A stretch of 64,000 nucleotides of DNA, from contig CAZZVE010000013.1 in assembly GCA_964657325.1 (NCBI GenBank), positions 1 through 64,000 on the forward strand, given 5' to 3'. Positions 7,457-16,320 of this stretch are shown here, one piece after another. The notes under the pieces are model-generated. The model did not search any database, was not told where the DNA came from, and was given only the letters and a program-made list of their open reading frames with translations. Every line of letters begins with the position of its first letter. The first letter of the stretch is position 1. Origin of the DNA: JBBQVS01 sp964657325 (GTDB lineage Bacteria > Chloroflexota > Ktedonobacteria > Ktedonobacterales > Ktedonobacteraceae). Made by a program: the position numbers and the translations under genes.

Positions 7457-10346
7457 CGGTATCACTGCTTTCTAAAGAAGGCAGTGTGACTACGAAACAA
7501 CTTCCCTCACCATATTCACCGCTACTCTCAACATGAATAGTTCCACAATGAAGATGAAGGAACTCAGCAACAACATATAGGCCAAGTCCAACACCCTTTG
7601 TTTTGCCACCATCCACATTTGGAGCGCGATAGAAACGCTCAAAAAGGTAAGGTTGTGCATCTTTGGGAACACCGATACCTCTATCTGTTACACGTACTTC
7701 TAGAAACGTGTTTCCTGTCTCCTCCATGCATTGTTTTAGTGTAATCGTGATAGGTCCACCATGTGGACTATATTTTATAGCGTTTTGTAGCAGATTGCCA
7801 AATATTTGCTGAAGCCGTGCGCGATCTCCTATCACATAACATAGCTGTTCATCAAACTTTGTAGCAAAAGAGATGGTATGAAGTGTTGTTGTTGTGTTAT
7901 GTTTGGCAACCTCTTGTTTCAGCAACTCACTCAGGTTTACACGCTCTTGCTTGAGTGTGATTTGCCCTTTGTTTAGGCGTGTGACTTCAAGAAATGTGTT
8001 GACGATGTTGGTGAGTTGATGTGTTTGCTCCTCTATCGCTACAATACTCTCCTGCAATTTCTCGCGCTTTGGCATTTGTTCGATACGTCGCATAATGCGC
8101 TCCATCATCTGACTATGTGCCTGTATGATGGTGAGCGGTGAGCGAAATTCATGAGCAGTGATGGAGAGAAACTCGTCTTTTAGTGCATTAGATTCACGCA
8201 TCTCAGCCTCACTTGTGCGTGCGATTGTTGCCTCTGATTGCCACCGTGCCTGCTCAATAGCCAACCCCGCGAAGTGTGCTATGCCTTCGGCTACTGTCAC
8301 GTCCCATACAGTAAACTCGCGCCTCACATACCGTGATCGAGGAGAGTTGTCTAATTCACGTTTATCTTGTGATACCGCACGATCTAGGATCATGACTCCA
8401 AGGAGTTGTTTGTTGTGCATGAGTGGTGCGACGAGTACTGTATCTGCGTGTAGCGTTTCATCTTGAACCGTACGATGCTCTGGTGGAATGAGCGTTGTAT
8501 GTCCTGCTGCAAGCGATGCGTATGGCTCTTTTGCCGTTTGTATGTCAGGCGCAAACCAGAATTGCTGCTCTGTGTTCCAATATGCATTGGGCTGCTCGGA
8601 AAGCCCAATCGAGAGCAATGGTGTAAAGAGATGTCGCTCCTCGTCATATAAATGCACAAAACCGCGTTCACAGTTCAATGCATGCAACGTCATAGTAAGA
8701 ACACGGCGTATCATTTCTTTGATATCTGTAATGCCAGCTAATACTTCAGCAGCGTTAAGCATCACACTTAATGCTCCCCGAATACGTTGTTCCACACGGA
8801 CTTGCTCTGTAATGTCACGGAACGCACTTACAAAACCAACATGATGTGACTCGTCATCATGAAGAGGTGCGACATTCACTTCAACGGTACGTTCAGAATT
8901 ATCCCCTCGTCGTGTCACGAAACGCTCACCTCGGATATGCTCTCCATGCAATGCTCGTGTCAGTGGAAAATCTTCGTAAGCAATCGGTGTTCCACGCGGT
9001 GTATAGGTCGGGTAGTGCTGTAAAAATGTAGTGAGATGTTCTTTCGAGTAAAGCGGCATACCTAAGAAATGTGAGGCAGTCTGATTGTTTACAATAATCT
9101 GACCGCTTAAATCGAGAACAACGACACCCTCCGTCATTGCGTTAAATACAGCGTCAATCGTATTAGCTCGTTCAATGGCGACTTTCGCTACCTGATTTGC
9201 ATTCGTGAGTAGCTGATTCTTCTCAATCGCAAGTGCGCACTGCGCTGCTATATCTTGAGCAAAAGCAAGATGACCTTTCGCAGGCTGACGTGTCGCGCGG
9301 TTATAGTTTACAAAGGCAAATCCCACGCAATGCTTTTCTTCGAGAAGGAGTGTATTTTTCTTTTTACGTTTACTTCCATTTCTTGCACCCGCGACGAGCG
9401 GGACGATCAGTACATTGCTTAAACCAAATTCTTGATACCACTCTTTCTCGATTCCTGTCACTTGATTCTGCATAAAAAAGCGTGGTGTCTCATCTTGAAG
9501 AGCCTCGCTGCAACAGGGTAGGTCTATCAGTGCGGGCGATGTTGATGTATGTGATTGAGGAGTAGTTGTACTTGCCAGAAGTAGGGCACCGTTGTCCAGC
9601 AGCACAATAGTCCCTCCATCAGCTTCCAAACCGCTGACGAGATGCCGTGTAGCAATGCCTAGCACGGTTGATAGGTCCTCGTTTGAGTTGACGGCTATCG
9701 CCACTTCGTAAATAGATTGAGCGCGTTTGATTAAGCGCTCTGCACGCTTACTCTCATTTTGTGCTTGTCGGTAAATACGTGCATTGTCAATTGCAACTGC
9801 AGCTTGTTGTCCAATAGCACGTACAAGTTGCTGTTTTTCCTCAGAAAAGACCTCAGTTTTACCTGGATTATCAAGCGACATCAAGCCAACAATGCGTCCC
9901 TCGCGTCGAAGAGCTACAAACAAGACAGAACGAACGAAAAACTTCTCTGAGAACATTTGCATATCTGACTTGGTGCTTAGGTCCTCAGATACAACTGGAT
10001 TATCACTACTTGTCAAATGTTGTACAAATGGGTCCTGTAGAGGAAGAGAATAAGAATACCAGAGACGGTCGCCGGCTTTAATCACTTTGGGATGAAGATC
10101 GGGTGCAAAAAGAAAATATGTTTTAGGCACAAAGAGATTTCGCGCTTCCTCAAAAAGCCAGATCGCACAACGTTCAACCTTACACACCTCTGTTGTGCGT
10201 TTCACCAGTACCTGTAGAATGTGGGTGAGATCAAGCGATGAGGCGAGAAGTTCCGATAACTCACGTAAGATTTCACATTCACGTAATGCTTGTTGCAGTC
10301 GTATATGCTCCTGCTCGCTAGTAACTAAAGAACTATCACTCGGCAT
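7446..10346 (-). CDS. multi-sensor histidine kinase (GAF-GAF-PAS-GAF-HisKA-HATPase)
   Basis: 966 residues, soluble, with no membrane spans. Domains in order: GAF (about 40-190), a second GAF (about 210-390), PAS (about 395-520, VFNAMTEGVVVLDLSGQII), a third GAF (about 540-715), HisKA with phospho-acceptor His732 in TAHEFRSPLTI, and a GHKL ATPase with N box FGNLLQNAIKYSP, G1 VTDRGIGVP and G2 GVGLGLYV. The ligands of the GAF and PAS modules cannot be read from sequence. No response regulator is adjacent, so this is an orphan kinase. The HD phosphohydrolase begins inside its last codons. GAGAGG lies 9 nt before ATG 10346. Confidence 0.92.
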   Translation of the reverse strand: MPSDSSLVTSEQEHIRLQQALRECEILRELSELLASSLDLTHILQVLVKRTTEVCKVERCAIWLFEEARNLFVPKTYFLFAPDLHPKVIKAGDRLWYSYSLPLQDPFVQHLTSSDNPVVSEDLSTKSDMQMFSEKFFVRSVLFVALRREGRIVGLMSLDNPGKTEVFSEEKQQLVRAIGQQAAVAIDNARIYRQAQNESKRAERLIKRAQSIYEVAIAVNSNEDLSTVLGIATRHLVSGLEADGGTIVLLDNGALLLASTTTPQSHTSTSPALIDLPCCSEALQDETPRFFMQNQVTGIEKEWYQEFGLSNVLIVPLVAGARNGSKRKKKNTLLLEEKHCVGFAFVNYNRATRQPAKGHLAFAQDIAAQCALAIEKNQLLTNANQVAKVAIERANTIDAVFNAMTEGVVVLDLSGQIIVNNQTASHFLGMPLYSKEHLTTFLQHYPTYTPRGTPIAYEDFPLTRALHGEHIRGERFVTRRGDNSERTVEVNVAPLHDDESHHVGFVSAFRDITEQVRVEQRIRGALSVMLNAAEVLAGITDIKEMIRRVLTMTLHALNCERGFVHLYDEERHLFTPLLSIGLSEQPNAYWNTEQQFWFAPDIQTAKEPYASLAAGHTTLIPPEHRTVQDETLHADTVLVAPLMHNKQLLGVMILDRAVSQDKRELDNSPRSRYVRREFTVWDVTVAEGIAHFAGLAIEQARWQSEATIARTSEAEMRESNALKDEFLSITAHEFRSPLTIIQAHSQMMERIMRRIEQMPKREKLQESIVAIEEQTHQLTNIVNTFLEVTRLNKGQITLKQERVNLSELLKQEVAKHNTTTTLHTISFATKFDEQLCYVIGDRARLQQIFGNLLQNAIKYSPHGGPITITLKQCMEETGNTFLEVRVTDRGIGVPKDAQPYLFERFYRAPNVDGGKTKGVGLGLYVVAEFLHLHCGTIHVESSGEYGEGSCFVVTLPSLESSDTDGE

Positions 10347-10442
10347 GTTATCAACCTCTCATGGGAGCTAGTACAAATAAATGTTGATAGGAGTTCAGCA
10401 TTATAAAAAAGATAAGTGGATATTTGTCAAAAGCTATGAACT

Positions 10443-10467
10443 CGCCCCGTTGTTCATCGGGGCGTTT
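10443..10467 (+). terminator. terminator-like hairpin in divergent region
   Basis: CGCCCCG at 10443-10449 pairs exactly with CGGGGCG at 10458-10464 around an 8-nt loop, followed by TTTGT. It sits between two divergent genes, where a terminator is not expected. It could close a short leftward or rightward transcript, or serve as an attenuator. The rest of the 10347-10674 spacer shows only a candidate promoter. Confidence 0.5.
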
Positions 10468-10534
10468 GTATACGTGGAAGTGTAGCAGATGGAATTAGTA
10501 TGCGTCAAGACACATGACCTATTGACTGCAATGC

Positions 10535-10562
10535 TTGTGTCAATGCATATGCATGATATAAT
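10535..10562 (+). promoter_or_regulatory. candidate sigma-70 promoter
   Basis: TTGTGT (10535-10540) and a perfect TATAAT (10557-10562) are spaced by 16 nt, 113 nt upstream of the ASKHA-like gene. The -35 is weak. ATGCATATGCAT, a short palindrome, overlaps the spacer. Confidence 0.4.
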
Positions 10563-10674
10563 AGCTCCACTCGCACAATGAAGTAGAGGCAATAAAAAAG
10601 AACGTTCTTACAAAAAAGATGCATATTTCAGATAACTATACACTGTACGACAAGGTACAAGGAGAACTTATTGC

Positions 10675-11529
10675 ATGACAATGAGTATCGGTATCGACTA
10701 TAACGCTGGTGTGTGGAAGACATGTCTTACCGAAAATGGACAGACGATAGAATTATGTACATTCACAGATAGTAACGCGACGCTTGCTTATATTGAGGGT
10801 CTCTGTGCGTTCTATCCAGAACCAATAATCGCACTCTCCTCGGCGTTGGAAACAACGCTCTGCGCACTACAAACACTGCTTGTAGAGCAAGAAGACTTGA
10901 TTACTACTCCTGGTATGGCTGATTTACATACGTTTCTTACGACTATAGGTTCTCTCAATGCAAAAAATTTTCACTTACCTTCATTGAAAAACCTAAAAAG
11001 TGTGCCACGTTATCGCAAGCATAAACACAAAGACATGGGGAATGTGGATAAGCTGTGTTCAGTAGTGACTCTACTGTATCGTATGCGTCAGCAAGAAGCT
11101 TCATGGTCCGAAATGCGTTTCTTATATTTGGAGGTAGAAGAGGATGAAAGAAGCATTGTTGTGGTTAAGGATGGACGAATTGTCGATGGCATGACTGTTC
11201 GAGATGATGCGATAGTGGACGATGATGAGGATGAGCAAGAACGTGAACAGGCATTTTGGGAGGGGTTAGCGGAAGATGTGGCTGGTTTAATGGCAATCCA
11301 TCACTTTGAAGACATCGTTGTGATCGACCGCCGCTCCTCTCTTCAGGAGAAACTGGATAAAAGCACTGTTGTTGATCGTCTAGGCGATACCTATCAGTTT
11401 TATCTTTTCCCTCATAGCGAGTCTGAGCCAGAGGGGTTTGAGGCCGCAATAGGAGCCTCACTAATTGCGGAAGGACTATTTCGTCCCAGTCTTGCTTCAG
11501 AGGTGGTAGAACGTCTACAAATCAAGTGA
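10675..11529 (+). CDS. hypothetical ASKHA-fold protein, DUF1464 (predicted butyrate kinase)-like
   Basis: 284 residues. The opening MSIGIDYNAGVWKTCL resembles the phosphate-1 loop of sugar-kinase/HSP70/actin proteins. Later segments FLYLEVEEDERSIVVVKDGRIVDG and FEAAIGASLIAEGLFRPS recall the DUF1464 family, which was described mainly from archaea and proposed to be acyl kinases. The match is by eye and moderate, and activity is unproven. A strongly acidic insert (DDDEDEQERE) lies near residue 185. AGGAGAA precedes ATG 10675. The gene stands alone and is followed by a GGGCACCC palindrome. Confidence 0.6.
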   Translation: MTMSIGIDYNAGVWKTCLTENGQTIELCTFTDSNATLAYIEGLCAFYPEPIIALSSALETTLCALQTLLVEQEDLITTPGMADLHTFLTTIGSLNAKNFHLPSLKNLKSVPRYRKHKHKDMGNVDKLCSVVTLLYRMRQQEASWSEMRFLYLEVEEDERSIVVVKDGRIVDGMTVRDDAIVDDDEDEQEREQAFWEGLAEDVAGLMAIHHFEDIVVIDRRSSLQEKLDKSTVVDRLGDTYQFYLFPHSESEPEGFEAAIGASLIAEGLFRPSLASEVVERLQIK

Positions 11530-11564
11530 TGTTCCGCCACAATTTATAATATGGCATTAAAACT

Positions 11565-11657
11565 AGGGCACCCGCAAGGGGATGCCCCTCCCATACACGA
11601 ACTTACTTCCTAGATGTCATCCTCGTATGGGAGGGGCATCCCCTTGCGGGTGCCCCT
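11565..11657. repeat. family A palindromic repeat, copy 1
   Basis: Arms of about 32 nt (11565-11596 and 11625-11656) are nearly perfect inverted copies with the core GGGCACCCGCAAGGGGATGC. A decayed partial right arm (CCCCTTGCGGGCGCCCTGG) recurs at 11698-11716. Between them is CTTACGTTAACGCCTGTGGG, which is also found beside copy 4. The element lies between convergent genes and can form a very stable hairpin. Confidence 0.85.
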
Positions 11658-11741
11658 GGCTCCTCAATCAGTGCTTACGTTAACGCCTGTGGGACGTTCC
11701 CCTTGCGGGCGCCCTGGCCTCTATTAAGTGAAGACGGTAGC

Positions 11742-13094
11742 TTATTTACCGTGGCGACGGAAGCGAAGTAGTTCGATGACAACGGTAAGGAGTGTACCTA
11801 CGGCAATCGTAACGAACGAAACAGGTGAAGATGGAGTTTTTGTCATCTCTTTCTGCTCTTTGACTTGCTGTTTTAGGCGTGCACGGGAAGCTGCTTGTTC
11901 TTGCTTCTCAGTGGTTTTCTGACTCGCCTTTTTTTCTTGCCCACTCTTCTCACTCTGCTGTTTCTGAGTGCTTCCGTGGCTCGTCTTGTTCACTGACCCG
12001 CTTGTCTCACTCTGCTGCTGCTGAGTACTTCTGTGACTTGCCTTGTTTCTTCGCCCAAGTCCCTCACCGATCTGCGAATCTACTTTACTGTCAGTTGGGC
12101 GCGCATCCATATGGCTCGGCGACTCAACATCTGGACGATCTTTGTTGACTCTGCCTGCCATTGTCGTGACAAAGGTTATGATATCGTTTGGCAGAGGCTG
12201 TACATTCTCGGAGAAGAACGCATTGATCTCGGCACCTAGTAAAAGAATAACCGCGAAGTAGTAGAAAAACAACAGGAGGATGATACCACCTCCAATGACA
12301 CCAGCATACCCTTTAAGAAAGTTGCTCGCGTAAAAAGGGAAGGCGAATAGATATATCTCAAGTAGCACTGATGCTACCAGCGCACCAAGCCAACTATGAC
12401 GCCAGCTAATCTTTTGGTTTGGCATCACAAAGTAGATTGCTTCAAACAGAATGAAGCCCACAATAATGCCACTGATAATACCACCAATTGTGCTAATAAT
12501 CGTTGCTGCTGTCTTGTTATCTCCCAGAAATGGAATGAAACGTGTGAGTGAGAGCACTAATACGGGTGCGGATGAAGCGACAACCATAAGTGGAATAAGC
12601 ACAACAAACAGTAGAAGCATACCAATAGCGACAAGGTTTTGACGTATCAGTGTGCGCGGACGTACATGATAGATGAGGTCGAGAAACTGTTCAATAACGA
12701 TGAAAAGTCGCGAACCTCCAAAGATCGCGGTTAATAGTGCTAGAATTAAGAGGATACCTGCACTTTTATTAAGTTGAGTTAACGCGCCTTTTATAATTCC
12801 CCCTGCGGCTGCACCGGGGAATATTGCTGCAATTTGATTCTGAATGTTTTGTACTGCGCTTGGGTCTAGTCTACCAAGTGTAAAGCCAAGAATAGCAATC
12901 AGGGCGATAAGAATTGGAAACATTGCTAACATCAGATTATAAGCTAAGACGCCAGCAAATGTCATCGTGCCATCATTGTTGAATTTTGTGAGAAACTGCT
13001 GAAACGGTTTTGTTTCCTTCTCAATTTTTTTGACTGGTTCCGAGGAGGCAACCTCCTTAGCCTTTTCTACTGGGTTTTTGGTCTGTACAGCCAT
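11742..13094 (-). CDS. YihY/virulence factor BrkB family membrane protein
   Basis: 450 residues. After a basic N-terminal stretch come the six membrane spans of the YihY/BrkB fold (residues about 50-290), with the conserved start FAGVLAYNLMLAMFPILIALIAI and GVIGGGIILLLFFYYFAVILLLGAEINA. The family was once called RNase BN in error, and its transport or lipid role is unsettled. A hydrophilic region at about 320-420 holds imperfect repeats (NKASHRSTQQQQSETSG, NKTSHGSTQKQQSEKSG). A seventh span and a basic tip end the protein. That C-terminal tail is longer than usual for the family. AAGGAG precedes ATG 13094. Confidence 0.88.
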   Translation of the reverse strand: MAVQTKNPVEKAKEVASSEPVKKIEKETKPFQQFLTKFNNDGTMTFAGVLAYNLMLAMFPILIALIAILGFTLGRLDPSAVQNIQNQIAAIFPGAAAGGIIKGALTQLNKSAGILLILALLTAIFGGSRLFIVIEQFLDLIYHVRPRTLIRQNLVAIGMLLLFVVLIPLMVVASSAPVLVLSLTRFIPFLGDNKTAATIISTIGGIISGIIVGFILFEAIYFVMPNQKISWRHSWLGALVASVLLEIYLFAFPFYASNFLKGYAGVIGGGIILLLFFYYFAVILLLGAEINAFFSENVQPLPNDIITFVTTMAGRVNKDRPDVESPSHMDARPTDSKVDSQIGEGLGRRNKASHRSTQQQQSETSGSVNKTSHGSTQKQQSEKSGQEKKASQKTTEKQEQAASRARLKQQVKEQKEMTKTPSSPVSFVTIAVGTLLTVVIELLRFRRHGK

Positions 13095-13340
13095 AATTGT
13101 GTCTCCTTGTGGGCATAGTTTGATAAGACCTATTCAAGAAAAATACCATTAATTCATTACAGCTAAGCATGGGTGTATTGCGTATTATGAAATTGCTGCT
13201 ATGATGGAGAAACTCGCAATACTTCCAAACCGTATATATATGGTTCACGTTTCAATTCGTTCTCACGTTTCATTTCACGCTGATGTACTGTATAGTATAT
13301 AGAGCAAGCTAAAACAACAGTTTAGAATAGAAGCATACAG

Positions 13341-13628
13341 ATGAGTTCACGCCAACCAAGATCATTTACCTCGTTGTTATGGGATGCACTACGTATAAGC
13401 GCACGAACGTTGTGGCAAAGCAAAGCAAATCCTGCGCGTTCACTTGTTGAGCGACAACGAGCATTGACGGTACTAGGGCTACCGCCCAATGCGACACCGC
13501 AACAAATTAAGCGCCGCTATCGCTCACTTGCTAAACGCTATCATCCAGATCGTGGGGGAGATCGCCAGCAGATGCAGCGTATTATCGCTGCATATGAGCT
13601 ACTAGCAAAAGAACAAGCACGGCAGTAA
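13341..13628 (+). CDS. J-domain protein
   Basis: 95 residues. A basic N-terminal 38 residues precede a J domain that fills the rest: ALTVLGLPPNATPQQIKRRY (helices I-II), the HPD tripeptide at 68-70 and DRQQMQRIIAAYELLAKE (helix III). J domains stimulate DnaK-type ATPases. This one lacks the Gly/Phe, zinc-finger and substrate-binding parts of DnaJ, so it is a stand-alone co-chaperone whose client is unknown. The ribosome site before ATG 13341 is weak. Its stop is 2 nt from the stop of the convergent zinc-ribbon gene. Confidence 0.85.
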   Translation: MSSRQPRSFTSLLWDALRISARTLWQSKANPARSLVERQRALTVLGLPPNATPQQIKRRYRSLAKRYHPDRGGDRQQMQRIIAAYELLAKEQARQ

Positions 13629-13630
13629 AT

Positions 13631-14398
13631 TTATGTGAGGCTTGCACCACAATTACTACAGAAGCGTTTCCCCGGACGTGCTTTTGTGCCACACTGATCA
13701 CAATATACAGAGGGCACCGCACTTTGTGCTGGTTGTTGTGGCGCAACTGGTGGTGGCTGATAGGCAGGAATAGAAGATGCTGGTTGCTGTGTCGAATATT
13801 GCTGAGCGGGTGGCGTATATGTCGGTGCGGGTTGCTGCGGATACTGTTGAGCAGGTGGAACTTGTGTATTTGTATTTTGCGTAGGTGAATACGTTGGATT
13901 TGTTGTAGAACTTTGTGTAGGTTGTAGTGTGTCGTGAATGGTCTTTACCGCTTTTATCGCAACTCCCCCGATAGCTCCCGCGATCTTCAAGCCTTTCGCA
14001 ATATCTTCCATATCTTTTTTCAAGCGATCTGCTGAGGGAAGGAGTGTCGAATCTGAAGTTTTCGTGAAGATATCTTGCCCTATTTGAAGTGTACTGCCAC
14101 TTCCACCGCTTGTTGTCCCAAACTGGCCTTGTTGTTGCGTACCGTCATCAAAACGGAACGCAACACTTGTTCCTTGCGTAAGATATGAGCCTTCGCGCCG
14201 CACTTCTGGGGCGGCAGATGAAACCTGTTGACCACTCGCAAGTGATTGGGCTGCATGCGCAATACGGCTGCGGTCCTGTACAATAAACACAAAGCGTCCA
14301 CCTGATTGTAGCGTGAGACGGTCTACACGCGCCGTAAAGTAGTCGAGTCCCAAACCAGATTTATGTACACATTCATATTGACCAGCAACAGATTTCAT
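13631..14398 (-). CDS. zinc-ribbon protein with Pro/Gln-rich linker
   Basis: 255 residues. Residues 1-130 form an ordered domain of unknown family (VDRLTLQSGGRFVFIVQDRSR). A short glycine/alanine-rich hydrophobic segment follows (GLKIAGAIGGVAIKAVKTI), then a Pro/Gln/Thr-rich low-complexity linker (about 165-230). The protein ends in a double-CXXC zinc ribbon (CDQCGTKARPGKRFCSNCG). C-terminal ribbons of this type often mediate protein contacts. A role cannot be assigned. GAGAGG precedes ATG 14398. Confidence 0.75.
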   Translation of the reverse strand: MKSVAGQYECVHKSGLGLDYFTARVDRLTLQSGGRFVFIVQDRSRIAHAAQSLASGQQVSSAAPEVRREGSYLTQGTSVAFRFDDGTQQQGQFGTTSGGSGSTLQIGQDIFTKTSDSTLLPSADRLKKDMEDIAKGLKIAGAIGGVAIKAVKTIHDTLQPTQSSTTNPTYSPTQNTNTQVPPAQQYPQQPAPTYTPPAQQYSTQQPASSIPAYQPPPVAPQQPAQSAVPSVYCDQCGTKARPGKRFCSNCGASLT

Positions 14399-14517
14399 AG
14401 CTCTATATCCTCTCCCACGTATCGTTGGGATATTTTTCTAACCTACTATCTTTATTACGAATAACCGAGAGGAGAAGTTGTTATATATTATACTTAGTCT
14501 ATACACTATTATGCCTG

Positions 14518-15858
14518 CTACGCAACGGTATCATAGGGCGATGTTCTATCGTTACCTAGCAATACTGCATCGGAAAGTAATCTTGCTTTTTCCAATTCTT
14601 GCTGACCTTCTTCTGTCTTTCCTCTGCTAAGCAGGTAACTCCCAAAGCGAACGTGTGTACTGATACGGACGCCAATACGCTCGGTTTGCTCAAGCTCGCG
14701 CTGTGCATTCCGAAATGCCTGTTCCGCTTGCTCATCATCACGTGTAGCACAGAAGATACGACCTAACATCACGTATGCATCAGCTCTTCTAAGAATATAG
14801 CTGCGCTCTCCTGCGGCTAAGGCTTGCTTTGCATAGTCAAGTGCTTGTTCATACTGCCCATCTGCTAGTTCTATCTCGGCAAGAAGGCAAGATGCTGAAG
14901 ATACGATATTCGCTTGTTCTTTTTGTCGGCGTTGCTCATCTGGTTGCGTTTTATCAGCAATAAGCTTCCATGCATCTACTAGCTTAAGTAGACCTTGACG
15001 TGTCTTTTCTTTATGCCCTAAAGCAAACTCGATTTCAGCAACATTGCATGCAACAGAGGCAGCATGCAGTGTTTCCCCAATTGAGGAATACAAAAGATGT
15101 GCATTCTCAGCGTGAGCCAGTGCAATACGCAGTTTTGCCTCTCGTGCGCTCGTGTTCTCTTGCCCCTGCTCCATCTGCGTAGCTTGAGTCAGCGCAATGA
15201 GTGACATTCCCCAGTGCGCTTCCGCTACATACCCGAAGCGTGTGTCACGGTCCATCATATCGAGTGCAATCTGAAATTGTTCGAGTGCTTCGTCTAGCTG
15301 ATGAAGTTCACGATAGGTAGCAGCGAGATGGAGGTGAAGCACCATACGTTCTTGCTTTTGATCCAAAGGTAAGCTCTCGTGTTTCGGCTCTTCCTGCATT
15401 GCGTAGACAAGATCACCTTGCGCCTTGACAAACCGCCTCTGCTCAAAGTAACATTGACCGCGCAATGCTGCTAAGCGCCAGCGTTGTAACGACGGAACTT
15501 GAGAAAAGTATAATGGCTCCAAGAGACGAAGTGCTTCAGCTATTTGTCTGTCTGCCAGGAGACGTGCTGTGTCACTTCTTAGTGTATCAAAAGACGTGTA
15601 CTCACGTGCTTCAACTTCGGACTCTCGATGTTGATGTGCGAGTATTTCAAGATCATCAACGGATAACTTGAGCCGCTCCGCGAGAAACCGTAGGCTATCT
15701 CGTGAAGGATCAACGCGATTACGTTCTATCTGTGAAATGAGACTTGTGCTATAGTGACCGCTTGCGACCTCTGCTAATGAAAGATGAAGGTCTTCACGAG
15801 CCGCTCTAATCCGTCCGCCTAATGTATCGGGCGAGACGTGTTTTGATGGACGAGGCAT
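14518..15858 (-). CDS. XRE-family regulator with TPR domain
   Basis: 446 residues. Residues 12-70 are a lambda-repressor-like helix-turn-helix (LGGRIRAAREDLHLSLAEVA, then HYSTSLISQIERNRVDPS). The remainder is a superhelical array of tetratricopeptide repeats (for example ALEQFQIALDMMDRDTRFGY). This layout is common for regulators that sense peptides or internal cues through the TPR part. The target genes are unknown. The gene is followed by a 119-nt gap to the next leftward gene with no hairpin, and its upstream spacer holds the palindrome CAACATGTTG (15955-15964), which could be an operator. Confidence 0.85.
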   Translation of the reverse strand: MPRPSKHVSPDTLGGRIRAAREDLHLSLAEVASGHYSTSLISQIERNRVDPSRDSLRFLAERLKLSVDDLEILAHQHRESEVEAREYTSFDTLRSDTARLLADRQIAEALRLLEPLYFSQVPSLQRWRLAALRGQCYFEQRRFVKAQGDLVYAMQEEPKHESLPLDQKQERMVLHLHLAATYRELHQLDEALEQFQIALDMMDRDTRFGYVAEAHWGMSLIALTQATQMEQGQENTSAREAKLRIALAHAENAHLLYSSIGETLHAASVACNVAEIEFALGHKEKTRQGLLKLVDAWKLIADKTQPDEQRRQKEQANIVSSASCLLAEIELADGQYEQALDYAKQALAAGERSYILRRADAYVMLGRIFCATRDDEQAEQAFRNAQRELEQTERIGVRISTHVRFGSYLLSRGKTEEGQQELEKARLLSDAVLLGNDRTSPYDTVA

Positions 15859-16248
15859 AGAGTTGTGTAGCCCTTCCTAGAATATTGTTGAGATGGAGAT
15901 AATATTTATGTTTGATTATAGTGGTTTTTGAGCAAAAATACAACACTTTTGTACCAACATGTTGATGCAATGTCGTGAATGACCTGTGAGAGGGATACAA
16001 GTCTTTTTCTAACACTATAGTAAACTTAGTAGAGGATGATGAGTAGACATTACGAAAATCCCTTTACGCAGTTTTTATGCAAAAACATCTTCCTCTACTC
16101 GTTACATGTAAAACAGAGCATAGAAATAGCATACATTACCTATTTGGTTGCTTGTCGAAAGAATAAGAATGTAAGTATAGTTGTTCATCAAGATAGATGC
16201 TTGTTTTAACTCACTTTTTTAAGATAGAACTTTTGGTCTAAAATAATC
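15859..16248. other. intergenic region with an imperfect 14-bp inverted repeat
   Basis: Spacer between the XRE-TPR gene and the topoisomerase operon. AGTAGAGGATGATG (16028-16041) and CATCTTCCTCTACT (16086-16099) are inverted with one mismatch and bracket 44 nt, so a 72-nt structured element is possible. No coding frame is visible. Whether it is a regulatory RNA, a repeat remnant or chance cannot be told from one copy. Confidence 0.4.
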
Positions 16249-16277
16249 TTGACTTTCAATGCTCAACACTGTATTCT
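16249..16277 (+). promoter_or_regulatory. sigma-70 promoter of the topoisomerase operon
   Basis: TTGACT (16249-16254) and TATTCT (16272-16277) are separated by exactly 17 nt and lie 44 nt before the ATG of the B subunit, preceded by an AT-rich stretch. Confidence 0.55.
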
Positions 16278-16320
16278 TCTGAGGAGCAACGAAAGCATTT
16301 TGAAAAGAGGTATTGGGTAG

